From: Streptomyces brasiliensis
Lineage (GTDB): Bacteria; Actinomycetota; Actinomycetes; Streptomycetales; Streptomycetaceae
NCBI RefSeq assembly: GCF_014647875.1
Contig: NZ_BMQA01000002.1
Coordinates: 1 to 64,000, forward strand
Direction of reading: 5' to 3'
DNA length: 64,000 nucleotides
This document shows, piece by piece, positions 27,991 through 35,534 of this stretch. A model generated the notes under the pieces. It made no database searches, was not told the origin of the DNA, and saw only the letters and a program-made list of their open reading frames with translations. A program made the translations under genes and the position numbers. Each line of letters opens with the position of its first letter. The first letter of the stretch is position 1.

Positions 27991-29409
27991 TCACGCGACG
28001 GGCCCGTCGGGTGCGATCCGGCTGCGTACTGCCGTCTGGACCTCGGCCTCCTCGGCCGGATCGGCCGCGAGCCGGCGGAGCCGTTCGACGACCCGGGCAT
28101 CACCGGTCTCGGCGTGCCGGGCGGCGAGTTCGCGCGTGGTTTCCTCGCAGTCCCACAGGCATTCGACGGCGAACCCGGCGGGGAACGAGGGATCGGTGGC
28201 GGCGAGGGCGCGGGCGGCGCGGCCGCGGAGATGGGACGACGCCGTCTCTCGGTACACATGGCGCAGAACCGGCGCCGCGCAGACGATGCCGAGGCGTCCG
28301 GCGCCGTCGACGAGCGTCCACAGGGTCGGCGCGTCGGGGCCCTCGCCCCGCACGGCTTCGCGCAGGGCGCCGAGGACGAGATCGCTGTCCTTGGTGCCGC
28401 CGCGGCAGGCGAGCATGCGTCCGGCGGCGGCGCCGAGAGCGTCGGGCCGACGGGCCCAGCCCCGTGCCCTTTCGACGGCGGCGATGCTGCGCATCCGCTC
28501 GAAGGCGTCGACGGCGGCCTCCGCGACGGCCCGCTCGCCGTCGGACACGGCGGCCTCGATCAGCTCGAGCGCGGCTGGGTCGTTGCTGTCGGCGAGGTAG
28601 CGCAGGGCCGTGCACCGGGCTCCCTCGGTGCCGTCCCGGGCGGCCCGGACGATCTCCGGCCGGTCCTCGGGCCCGGCGACGGCCACGAGACAGCGGGCGG
28701 CCGGGACATGGAGGGCCGCGCCGCGTTCGATGCCCTGCTGGGCCCAGTCGAAGACGGCTTGCACGCTCCATCCGGGGCGGGGCCCGGTCGGTCGCATCTG
28801 GCGCTGCCAGCGGTCGAAACAGCCGGCTTCCTGGGCGGTACGCACGCGTGCGGCGACCGATTCGCGCGGATCCTCGGCCCACAGCCGCCACGGCCGGGGC
28901 TCGAAGGCGTCGCGCACGGCCGCGGCCAGCTCGGCCTCGCCCTGCGGGTCGGTGGGGAACCGGGCGAGGACGGGCGCGGCCAGGGCGCGCAGGCCCGCGT
29001 CGTCGTCCCTGAGGGCGAGTTCGTCGAGGGCCCAGGCCCAGTTGGCGCCCGAGGCGGCGTACTTGCGCAGCAGTTCGAGCGCGTCGCGCCTGCCGTAGGA
29101 GGCGAGGTGCCCGAGGACGGCGAGGGCGAGCCCGGTGCGTGACTCCTCGGGGTCGAGGACGTCCTCCGGGTCGAAGAGATGGGCCTCGATGGCGTCCAGC
29201 TCGCCGTTCAGGTCGAGATGGAGACGGGCGTAGTAGAGGGAGCGGTTCTCGACCTGCCAGTCGTGGCGGGGATCCCGCAGGACACAGTGGTTGAGGGCCG
29301 CGAGCGCTTCGGCGCGCGGGGCGGTGAGCGCGTGCAGTGTGCCGTCGCCGCGGCCCCGCTGGAGCAGGCCGAGCAACGTACCACTGGGCGCTATGACCGG
29401 ATCGAACAT
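27991..29409 (-). CDS. HEAT-repeat protein
   Basis: The 472-residue protein starts at ATG 29409 (MFDPVIAPSGTLLGLLQRGR), preceded by a GAGG ribosome site. It is built of alpha-helical HEAT/PBS-lyase-type repeats from about residue 85 to the end, for example ARCTALRYLADSNDPAALEL and GRAARALAATDPSF. No catalytic motif is visible, so it is likely a scaffold or protein-interaction module. Similar proteins are widespread in Streptomyces without known function. A 19-codon reading frame lies 46 nt upstream and may be a leader peptide. Confidence 0.85.
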   Translation of the reverse strand: MFDPVIAPSGTLLGLLQRGRGDGTLHALTAPRAEALAALNHCVLRDPRHDWQVENRSLYYARLHLDLNGELDAIEAHLFDPEDVLDPEESRTGLALAVLGHLASYGRRDALELLRKYAASGANWAWALDELALRDDDAGLRALAAPVLARFPTDPQGEAELAAAVRDAFEPRPWRLWAEDPRESVAARVRTAQEAGCFDRWQRQMRPTGPRPGWSVQAVFDWAQQGIERGAALHVPAARCLVAVAGPEDRPEIVRAARDGTEGARCTALRYLADSNDPAALELIEAAVSDGERAVAEAAVDAFERMRSIAAVERARGWARRPDALGAAAGRMLACRGGTKDSDLVLGALREAVRGEGPDAPTLWTLVDGAGRLGIVCAAPVLRHVYRETASSHLRGRAARALAATDPSFPAGFAVECLWDCEETTRELAARHAETGDARVVERLRRLAADPAEEAEVQTAVRSRIAPDGPVA

Positions 29410-29455
29410 GGGAAACAGCCTCACATCAAGCGTCGACGCAACCGGGGAACACGCA

Positions 29456-29515
29456 CTACCTGGCCGCGTGACACAACGTCGGGGCGCCCGCCGTCTTCTG
29501 CTTGCTGTAGACCAT
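29456..29515 (-). CDS. Candidate 19-residue leader peptide
   Basis: ATG 29515, preceded by agaggcagaggaag, opens a 20-codon frame (MVYSKQKTAGAPTLCHAAR, then TAG 29458-29456). It has streptomycete third-position bias for most codons and a ribosome site, and ends 46 nt before the HEAT-repeat gene. Short peptides in this position are often attenuation leaders. Expression and conservation are unproven, and chance is possible for such a short frame. Confidence 0.4.
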   Translation of the reverse strand: MVYSKQKTAGAPTLCHAAR

Positions 29516-29709
29516 CTTCCTCTGCCTCTCGTCGGTGGCCCACGCGGACCGATCACGGCCCGCACGGTGCGGCAACACCTGCCCAGCCATCGCGTCCGTG
29601 AATCACGACGTCATGATGACTCGCGGGTTTCTCCTGCCGCGACCGGATTTCCGGCGGCCCGGCACCGCCTCCCCCGTTTTCCGTGTCGTGCCTGGTCAGG
29701 ACGTTGGGA
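29516..29709. other. Intergenic stretch, promoter region for the HEAT gene
   Basis: Between the ankyrin gene stop and the short leader frame there is no biased reading frame. This stretch must hold the promoter of the HEAT-repeat unit unless it is transcribed from the ankyrin gene. No clear boxes or hairpin were assigned. Confidence 0.4.
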
Positions 29710-30102
29710 TCAGTGTGCGCCGAACAATTCCAGGAGTTCCGTCCGACCGAACATCCGGGCGGTGTCGACGGCGGAGGGGGTACCCAGGGACGGATCCGCG
29801 CCACCCTCCAGAAGGGCCTCGATCACTTCCTGTTCACCCTTGAAGACGGCTCCGGCGAGCGGGGTCTGACCCCGGTCGTTGACCCGGTCCGCCTCGGCGC
29901 CGCGGGCGAGCAGCGCGCGCACCGCGTCGGCGTGGCCGTGATAGGCGGCGAGCATCACGAGCGAGTCGCCCCGGTCGTTCGTGAGGTTGGCCGGAACGCC
30001 CGCGTCCACATATGCGACGAGCGCCTCGGTCCGCCCCTGCCGGGCCAGATCGAAGATCTTGGTCGCCAGCTCCACGACCTCGGGGTCGGGGGCTTCGTTC
30101 AT
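29710..30102 (-). CDS. Small ankyrin-repeat protein
   Basis: The 130-residue protein has three ankyrin-type repeats. The best are GDSLVMLAAYHGHADAVRAL followed by LARGAEADRVNDRGQTPLAG and EVIEALLEGGADPSL. I chose ATG 30102 because the ribosome site GGAGAGG lies 11 nt upstream; an earlier GTG at 30114 would sit directly on that site. Ankyrin proteins of this size bind other proteins. Nearly identical single-domain proteins occur in many Streptomyces without assigned role. It is divergent from the small membrane protein gene. Confidence 0.88.
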   Translation of the reverse strand: MNEAPDPEVVELATKIFDLARQGRTEALVAYVDAGVPANLTNDRGDSLVMLAAYHGHADAVRALLARGAEADRVNDRGQTPLAGAVFKGEQEVIEALLEGGADPSLGTPSAVDTARMFGRTELLELFGAH

Positions 30103-30439
30103 CGGCCGGACCACCTCTCCTGCGACTTCCGGGGTCCCTTCGGGGACTGACAGAGCGTACGGCAGCGACCGGGTCGCGCCCGTACGGGTGAATCGCCAGC
30201 GTACGCGCTACCGCGGCACATGACCCGAGGCGCCCGAGGTAAAGATCATCGCGAACCCTGCCGGACGCGGTGACACCGGCGATCCGGCGCATGGATCGAT
30301 GCCCGGCCGGGCCAACCCTCCGCCACCTGGGGGGAATCTTCCGTAATTCACCCAGTTGCACCTTTTATCGTATGGATACACACTGTGATGCTGGAAGTAC
30401 TCATGGTGACTGTCCCCTCTCGACACCAGGAGATCCCAA
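30103..30439. other. Divergent intergenic region, ankyrin / small membrane protein
   Basis: No coding frame is supported in these 337 bases. The segment 30335-30410 is unusually A/T-rich for this genome (tccgtaattcac, ccttttatcgtatggataca) and likely carries the plus-strand promoter, with TTGCAC at 30356-30361 as a possible -35. A clear -10 at standard spacing was not found. Confidence 0.4.
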
Positions 30440-30634
30440 ATGAACCTCTCCATGTCAGGCGTCCTCCTGCTCGGCGTCGTCGTCTTCCTCTTCTTCCGCA
30501 AGGACGGGCTCAAGGCGTCGCACGCCCTGACCTCGTCCCTGTTCGGCTTCTACCTCGCCAGCACGGCCATCGCCCCCAGCATCAAAGCGGGCGGCGAGAG
30601 CCTGGCGAGCCTGCTCGGCGGCATCAAGTTCTGA
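30440..30634 (+). CDS. Small membrane protein preceding an FtsK-like ATPase
   Basis: The 64-residue product has one strong N-terminal helix (SGVLLLGVVVFLFF, residues 5-18), a short basic turn RKDGLKASH and a weaker hydrophobic part (SSLFGFYLASTAIAPSI). AGGAGA precedes the ATG by 9 nt. The gene is followed 40 nt later by an FtsK/TraB-like protein. Such small membrane proteins next to FtsK-like ATPases recall the Spd/Tra modules of streptomycete plasmids, but this pair occurs in chromosomes without other plasmid genes. Function unknown. Confidence 0.8.
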   Translation: MNLSMSGVLLLGVVVFLFFRKDGLKASHALTSSLFGFYLASTAIAPSIKAGGESLASLLGGIKF

Positions 30635-30674
30635 CGCCGCCCCTCCCGCCCGTACGTACCGTCAGGAGACAGCT

Positions 30675-32279
30675 GTGGTCCTGCGCCCGCTCCCCCGCAT
30701 TCTGAGCAACGGCAGCGCACAGATCGCCAGGGGCCGGGAGCTGGCCCGGACGGCGGCCGACAGCGCCACGGACATCCTCCACCCGCTGATCACCGTCACC
30801 CGCGGACTGCGCCGGCTGGCCTCGGCCGGGCGGCGCAAGTGGGCGGACACCCCCAAGGACAAGCGCGGTCCACTGCTGTTCCTGGTGGCCTCGCTGGTCC
30901 TGGTCGTGGCGCTCGTGCCGTACGGTCCGCTGCTCGCCGTCGTCTCCCTGATGGCGGCGGCGGCCTGGCACGGCCGGGACCGCACCGCGGCGGAGCCCGA
31001 CGGCCCCGACGCGCCGAAGGCCGAACGGCTCCGGTCGCTGTACGAGGCACTCGTGCCGTACTTCTCGACCCCTGAGGACCCGGCACCGCTCTACGCCCAC
31101 GGCGGGGAGTGGGAGAAGGCCTTCTCCGCCCACGAGTTCGACGAGGCGGGCCGGGTCGGCCACCTCGTCATCCGCTACCCGGCGTACTTCCCGGACGGCG
31201 AGGCCGAGGCCCGCGCGCGGATCGAGCACCTGCTCACCGCGAAGTCCGGCCGGGGCCGCGAGTACCACTTCACCTGGGACGAGGAGGGCAACCGGCTCAC
31301 GGTCGCCGTCCTCGCCCCCCTGCCCACCGACATCGCCGCGCAGCGCTTCGTCACCGCGCCGGGCGAGACCGTCCTGGGCTTCACCGACCCGACCGAGGTG
31401 CAGCGCACGCTCCCGCTCGGCTACGGCGAGGCTCAGCGCGACGTCCCGCCGGTCGTCTGGCGCACCGGCGCCCGCTCCACCGAGCCCCATCTGCTGGCCC
31501 TGGGCCGGCCCGGCAGCGGCACCTCTACGCTGCTGCGCTCCATCGCCCTGCAGGCGCTCCAGTACGGCGACGTGCTGATCGTCGAGGGCGGCGGCACCGG
31601 TGAGTACGCGTTCCTGGCGGGCCGCAGCGGTGTCCTCGGGGTCGAGTGCGGGCTCACCGGGGCACTGGCCGGCCTTGAATGGGCGGCGCACGAGACGGAA
31701 CGGCGGCTGATCACCACCAACCGGGCCCGGCAGGAGGGGCAGACGCCGCCTGACGACACGAAGCGTCCGCTGTGGATCCTCCTCGACCGTCCGAGCGTCT
31801 TCTCCCATCTGGCTGCCGCGGACGGCCGCGCGGATCCGCAGTCCCTGCTCCAGGTACCCCTGCGGCACGGGCGCGCGGCGAACGTCACGGTGGTCGTCGC
31901 CGAACAGTTCGAGGGCACGGACGCGTTGAGCGAGGCGGTACGGCAGCACACACGCGCGCGCGTCGTGCTCGGGCCTGCGACGCCGGAGCAATTGGCGGTC
32001 GTCCTGGGAGCGCCGCCGAACACGACGCCGCTCGCGCAGGTGCCGCCGGGACGTGGCTATGCCCGGCTGGGCAGCGGGCCTGTGCTGCGGCTCCAGGTTC
32101 CTGCTACGCCGGATCCTTACGACGACGCGGCGAGCGAGGGGGACCGGGAGGCGGTGGCAGCGCTGCTGCCGGGGCGGGTGGCGCCGCCGGACGAGCCGGG
32201 AGCCGTGCGGGAGGGGGCTGTGGAGAGGGCATCCGTGGAGACCGTGCGGGCGGAGGCTGTCGCACTGGAGAGTTCATGA
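30675..32279 (+). CDS. FtsK/SpoIIIE-like membrane ATPase homologue with altered Walker A
   Basis: The 534-residue protein starts at GTG 30675 after CAGGAGA. It has a basic N-terminus, a hydrophobic double helix at about 66-100 (PLLFLVASLVLVVALVPYGP) and a RecA-like domain from about 255. The P-loop region reads LALGRPGSGTSTLLRS near 275, where the invariant lysine of GxxGxGK[ST] is Thr. The Walker B-like WILLDRP near 365 lacks the second acid. FtsK-like order is kept (TPEQLAVVLG, PGRGYARLGSG), so it descends from DNA translocases but may bind nucleotide weakly or not at all. The C-terminal 50 residues are acidic and probably disordered. Confidence 0.82.
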   Translation: MVLRPLPRILSNGSAQIARGRELARTAADSATDILHPLITVTRGLRRLASAGRRKWADTPKDKRGPLLFLVASLVLVVALVPYGPLLAVVSLMAAAAWHGRDRTAAEPDGPDAPKAERLRSLYEALVPYFSTPEDPAPLYAHGGEWEKAFSAHEFDEAGRVGHLVIRYPAYFPDGEAEARARIEHLLTAKSGRGREYHFTWDEEGNRLTVAVLAPLPTDIAAQRFVTAPGETVLGFTDPTEVQRTLPLGYGEAQRDVPPVVWRTGARSTEPHLLALGRPGSGTSTLLRSIALQALQYGDVLIVEGGGTGEYAFLAGRSGVLGVECGLTGALAGLEWAAHETERRLITTNRARQEGQTPPDDTKRPLWILLDRPSVFSHLAAADGRADPQSLLQVPLRHGRAANVTVVVAEQFEGTDALSEAVRQHTRARVVLGPATPEQLAVVLGAPPNTTPLAQVPPGRGYARLGSGPVLRLQVPATPDPYDDAASEGDREAVAALLPGRVAPPDEPGAVREGAVERASVETVRAEAVALESS

Positions 32280-32348
32280 GCGAAGTTCGGTAGGCGCCGG
32301 GCGTTGGTGCCGGGCGGGGGGGTGGGGACACTCACTGGCGCTTGCCGG

Positions 32349-32386
32349 GTGCCTCCCCCAGGCCCTTGAGGCGCTGGGGGAGGCAC
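32349..32386. terminator. Perfect 13-bp hairpin between convergent genes
   Basis: Arms gtgcctcccccag (32349-32361) and ctgggggaggcac (32374-32386) are fully complementary with a 12-nt loop. It separates the FtsK-like gene (plus) from the MocR gene (minus), so it probably terminates both. The same gcctcccccag/ctgggggaggc element recurs in streptomycete genomes. Confidence 0.75.
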
Positions 32387-32447
32387 GACTGCCCGCGGCT
32401 GAGGCGGCGTTCGGGGCGCGGCGTCCGGCGTTCAAAGGTGTCAGCGG

Positions 32448-33956
32448 CTACGCCACGAACGTCCTCGGTGCCTCCACCGCCCCCGTCGCCCCCGTCTCCA
32501 CCAGCCGTGCCGCCGCCGCCAGGCGGACCGCAGCCTCCTCCGCCACCGCTCCCCCGACCGTGAACGGCAGCCGCACATACCCCTCGAAGGCACCGTCCAC
32601 GCCGAAGCGGGGGCCCGACGGGACGCGGACGCCGACCCGTTCCCCCGCCTCCGCGAGGCGCGAGCCCGACAAACCGCCCGCGCGGACCCACAGCGTGAGT
32701 CCACCCTGCGGGACCTCGAACTCCCAGCCCGGCAGTTCACGCCGTACCGCCGTCACCAGGGCGTCCCGGTTCTCGCGCGCCTGGGCGCGCCGCAGTTGCA
32801 CCGCTTGCTCCCAACCGCCGGTGCTGAACAGCCAGTTGACGGCCAGCTGCTCCAGGACCGGTGTGCCCAGGTCGGCGTACGCGCGGGCGGCGACCAGGCT
32901 GCGGATCACGTCCGGGGCCGCCCGCACCCAGCCGATCCGCAACCCGGCCCAGAAGGCCTTGCTCGCCGAGCCGACCGTGATCACGGTCGAGCCCGCAAGG
33001 TCGAACCCGCAGACGGGGCGCGGCATCGCGGCGCCGTCGAGGCCGTCGTCCAGCCACAGTTCGCTCATCGTCTCGTCGGCGACCAGGACCGTCCCCGCCG
33101 AGCGGGCCGCGTCCACCAGCCGGCGCCGCTGGTCCTCGTCGGCGAGCGCGCCGGTGGGGTTGTGGAAGTCGGCGACGACATAGGCGATCCGGGGCGCGGC
33201 CTCCCGCAACACCTGGCGCCAGCGGTCCATGTCCCAGCCGCTGAGCCCCTCGGCCATGGCGACCGGGACCAGCCGTGCGCCCGCCTCCCGCATCAGCTGG
33301 AGGATGTTGGCGTACGACGGCGACTCCACGGCGACGCGCTCGCCGCGGCCCGCGAAGAGATGGCAGATGGCGTCGATGGCGCCCATGGCGCCCGTCGTCA
33401 CCATGATCTGCTCGGGCATGGTGGGGATCCCGCGCGCGGTGTAGCGCTCGGCGATCATCGCGCGCAGGGCGGGAAGACCCGCCGGGTAGTCGCCGTGGGT
33501 GTGGGCGTACGGCGGCAGTTCCTCCAGGGCGCCCTGGACGGCGCGGGTGAGCCAGGGCTCGGGGGCGGGCAGGGCGGCGCAGCCGAGGTCGATCATCGAG
33601 CCCAGCGCCTCGGGGGGCAGCGGTTCCAGACCGCGGGCGGGCAGCGGGTTCCCGGCGGGTACGGCCGTCCAACTGCCCGCGCCGCGCCGGGACTCCAGGA
33701 AGCCCTCGGCGCGCAGCGCCTCGTAGGCGGCGGCGACGGTGGTGCGGCTGACGGAGAGCGACAGGGCCAGCTCGCGTTCGGCGGGCAGCCGGGCGGCCAC
33801 GGGCACGCGCCCCTCGAGGACGAGCAGCCGGATGCCGTCGGCGAGCACGCGGTAGGCGGGCGGACGGCGCGTGCCGGGGCCGGCGGGGCGGTCCTGCTGG
33901 GAGTTGAGCAGCCGGGCGAGCTGGGCGGCACCCACCGCCGAGGTCCACTGCGCCAT
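32448..33956 (-). CDS. MocR-family regulator (GntR HTH + aminotransferase fold)
   Basis: The 502-residue protein fuses an N-terminal GntR winged helix (about 35-105, LPAERELALSLSVSRTTVAA) to a type I aminotransferase domain. The PLP lysine lies in TVGSASKAFWAG near 335, and DFHNPTGALADEDQRRRL near 275 is the usual PLP-contact stretch. MocR proteins sense PLP or amino compounds and bind direct repeats. It is divergent from a YczE-like membrane protein; YczR/YczE pairs of this kind are known in Firmicutes and actinobacteria. The start at ATG 33956 avoids an upstream extension that reads into the promoter. Confidence 0.93.
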   Translation of the reverse strand: MAQWTSAVGAAQLARLLNSQQDRPAGPGTRRPPAYRVLADGIRLLVLEGRVPVAARLPAERELALSLSVSRTTVAAAYEALRAEGFLESRRGAGSWTAVPAGNPLPARGLEPLPPEALGSMIDLGCAALPAPEPWLTRAVQGALEELPPYAHTHGDYPAGLPALRAMIAERYTARGIPTMPEQIMVTTGAMGAIDAICHLFAGRGERVAVESPSYANILQLMREAGARLVPVAMAEGLSGWDMDRWRQVLREAAPRIAYVVADFHNPTGALADEDQRRRLVDAARSAGTVLVADETMSELWLDDGLDGAAMPRPVCGFDLAGSTVITVGSASKAFWAGLRIGWVRAAPDVIRSLVAARAYADLGTPVLEQLAVNWLFSTGGWEQAVQLRRAQARENRDALVTAVRRELPGWEFEVPQGGLTLWVRAGGLSGSRLAEAGERVGVRVPSGPRFGVDGAFEGYVRLPFTVGGAVAEEAAVRLAAAARLVETGATGAVEAPRTFVA

Positions 33957-33960
33957 GACG

Positions 33961-34035
33961 ATCAGTCCACCTTCCCCGGATTGGCCATGGATGGCATTCC
34001 ATCTCAAGCCACAGAGTGACATGCATCAGTCCACC
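33961..34035. promoter_or_regulatory. Direct repeats, candidate MocR binding sites
   Basis: The 11-bp sequence atcagtccacc occurs at 33961-33971 and again at 34025-34035, 64 bp apart, within the 101-bp region between the MocR gene and the YczE-like gene. MocR regulators are known to use direct repeats. The tract between them also contains atgga-tggcat-tccat (33988-34003 region). Confidence 0.55.
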
Positions 34036-34057
34036 ATGACCACCAGGGGGGTACCTC

Positions 34058-34711
34058 TTGTCCGCACGGCGCCGTCTCGGGAGACGGCTGATCCAGTTGT
34101 ACGCAGGGCTCGCGCTGTACGGCGCGAGCTCCGCACTGCTCGTCGAGGCGGGCCTGGGCCTGGAGCCCTGGAACGTGCTGCACCAGGGCCTCGCGGAGCT
34201 GACCGGGCTGACCATCGGCGTGGTCTCGATCATCGTGGGCGCCGCCGTGCTGCTGCTGTGGATCCCGCTGCGCCAGCGCCCAGGCCTCGGCACGGTCTCC
34301 AACGTCTTCGTCGTCGGCCTGGCCATGGACGGCACGCTCGCCCTGCTCCCCGAGGCGCACTCCCTCGCGGTACGGATTCCGCTCCTGCTGGGGGGCCTCG
34401 TGCTGAACGGTGTGGCGACCGGCCTCTACATCGCGGCGCGCTTCGGGCCCGGCCCGCGCGACGGGCTGATGACGGGACTGCACCGCCGTACCGGACGCTC
34501 GATCCGGCTGATACGGACGGCGATCGAGGTCGCCGTCGTCGTCACCGGCTTCGTCCTCGGCGGCACCGTCGGCGTCGGCACCCTCCTGTACGCGCTGTCC
34601 ATCGGCCCCCTCGCCCAGTTCTTCCTGCGCGTGTTCGCCGCCCCATCTGCATCGGAGCGCAGCACGGTCGTTGCCACCGCGCCACCCGAACGCGCGATAC
34701 TGCGTCCGTGA
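34058..34711 (+). CDS. YczE/YitT-like integral membrane protein
   Basis: The 217-residue protein has about five membrane helices, for example LTIGVVSIIVGAAVLLLWIP and LLLGGLVLNGVATGLYIAAR, and the family motif FGPGPRDGLMTGL near 130. YczE of B. subtilis is needed for some secreted lipopeptide production and is controlled by the MocR protein YczR. The start is TTG 34058 after AGGGGGG. Its stop overlaps the GTG of the glycerophosphodiesterase gene (GTGA), so the two are coupled. Substrate unknown. Confidence 0.88.
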   Translation: MSARRRLGRRLIQLYAGLALYGASSALLVEAGLGLEPWNVLHQGLAELTGLTIGVVSIIVGAAVLLLWIPLRQRPGLGTVSNVFVVGLAMDGTLALLPEAHSLAVRIPLLLGGLVLNGVATGLYIAARFGPGPRDGLMTGLHRRTGRSIRLIRTAIEVAVVVTGFVLGGTVGVGTLLYALSIGPLAQFFLRVFAAPSASERSTVVATAPPERAILRP

Positions 34712-35475
34712 GCACGCTGATACGCCACCCGTACCTCGACCATCCGGGCCCCATCCCCTTCGCCCATCGGGGCGGTGCCGCCGCCGGGCTGGAGAACACC
34801 GTGGCGCAGTTCCGGCGCGCGGTCGACCTGGGCTACCGCTACATCGAGACCGATGTGCACGCCACGGCGGACGGCAGGCTGGTCGCCTTCCACGACACGA
34901 CGCTGGACCGCGTCACCGACGGGGCGGGCCGCATCGCCGACCTGCCGTGGGAGGACGTACGGCAGGCGCGCGTGGCGGGCAGCGAGCCGGTGCCCCTCTT
35001 CGAGGAGCTGCTGGAGACGTTCCCCGACGTGCGCTGGAACGTGGACATCAAGGCGGAGCCCGCGCTGCGGCCGCTGCTCGACCTCATCGAGCGCACCGAC
35101 GCCTACGACCGCGTGTGCGTCGGCTCCTTCTCGGAGGCGCGTGTCCTGCGGGCCCAGCGGCTGGCCGGACCGCGTCTGGCCACGTCGTTCGGCACGCGTG
35201 GCGTGCTCAACCTGCGGCTGCGCTCCTGGGGGCTGCCCGCGGCGGTGCGCCGGTCCGCGGTCGCCGCGCAGGTGCCGGAGTCGCAGTCCGGCGTCCCGGT
35301 GGTCGACCCGCGCTTCGTCCGCGCCGCCCACGCGCGCGGGCTGCAGGTCCACGTGTGGACGATCAACGACCCGGAGCGGATGCACCGGCTCCTGGACCTC
35401 GGTGTGGATGGCATCATGACCGATCACATCGACACGTTGCGCAAGGTCATGGAGGACCGGGGCGTCTGGGTCTGA
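34708..35475 (+). CDS. Glycerophosphodiester phosphodiesterase
   Basis: The 255-residue GDPD-fold enzyme has FAHRGGAAAGLENTVAQF at residues 18-35 (catalytic His, metal Glu), YIETDVHATADGRLVAFHD near 46 (Glu-x-Asp pair and second His) and VDIKAE near 112 (third Glu). These are all the residues needed for Ca/Mg-dependent cleavage of glycerophosphodiesters to glycerol-3-phosphate. No signal peptide, so it acts in the cytoplasm (UgpQ-like). GTG 34708 overlaps the previous gene, and an MFS gene follows 59 nt later. Confidence 0.94.
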   Translation: MSTLIRHPYLDHPGPIPFAHRGGAAAGLENTVAQFRRAVDLGYRYIETDVHATADGRLVAFHDTTLDRVTDGAGRIADLPWEDVRQARVAGSEPVPLFEELLETFPDVRWNVDIKAEPALRPLLDLIERTDAYDRVCVGSFSEARVLRAQRLAGPRLATSFGTRGVLNLRLRSWGLPAAVRRSAVAAQVPESQSGVPVVDPRFVRAAHARGLQVHVWTINDPERMHRLLDLGVDGIMTDHIDTLRKVMEDRGVWV

Positions 35476-35534
35476 ACCCCGGCTCCGGGGCCGCGCCTTC
35501 GCACGGCACCATCGGCGGAGAAGCGAGGGCAGGG

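Noticed and set aside
30440..32279. Integrated conjugative plasmid (TraB-like ATPase plus Spd-like protein)
   Set aside because: No integrase, repSA, att repeats or kor/kil genes were seen nearby, and the ATPase motifs are altered.
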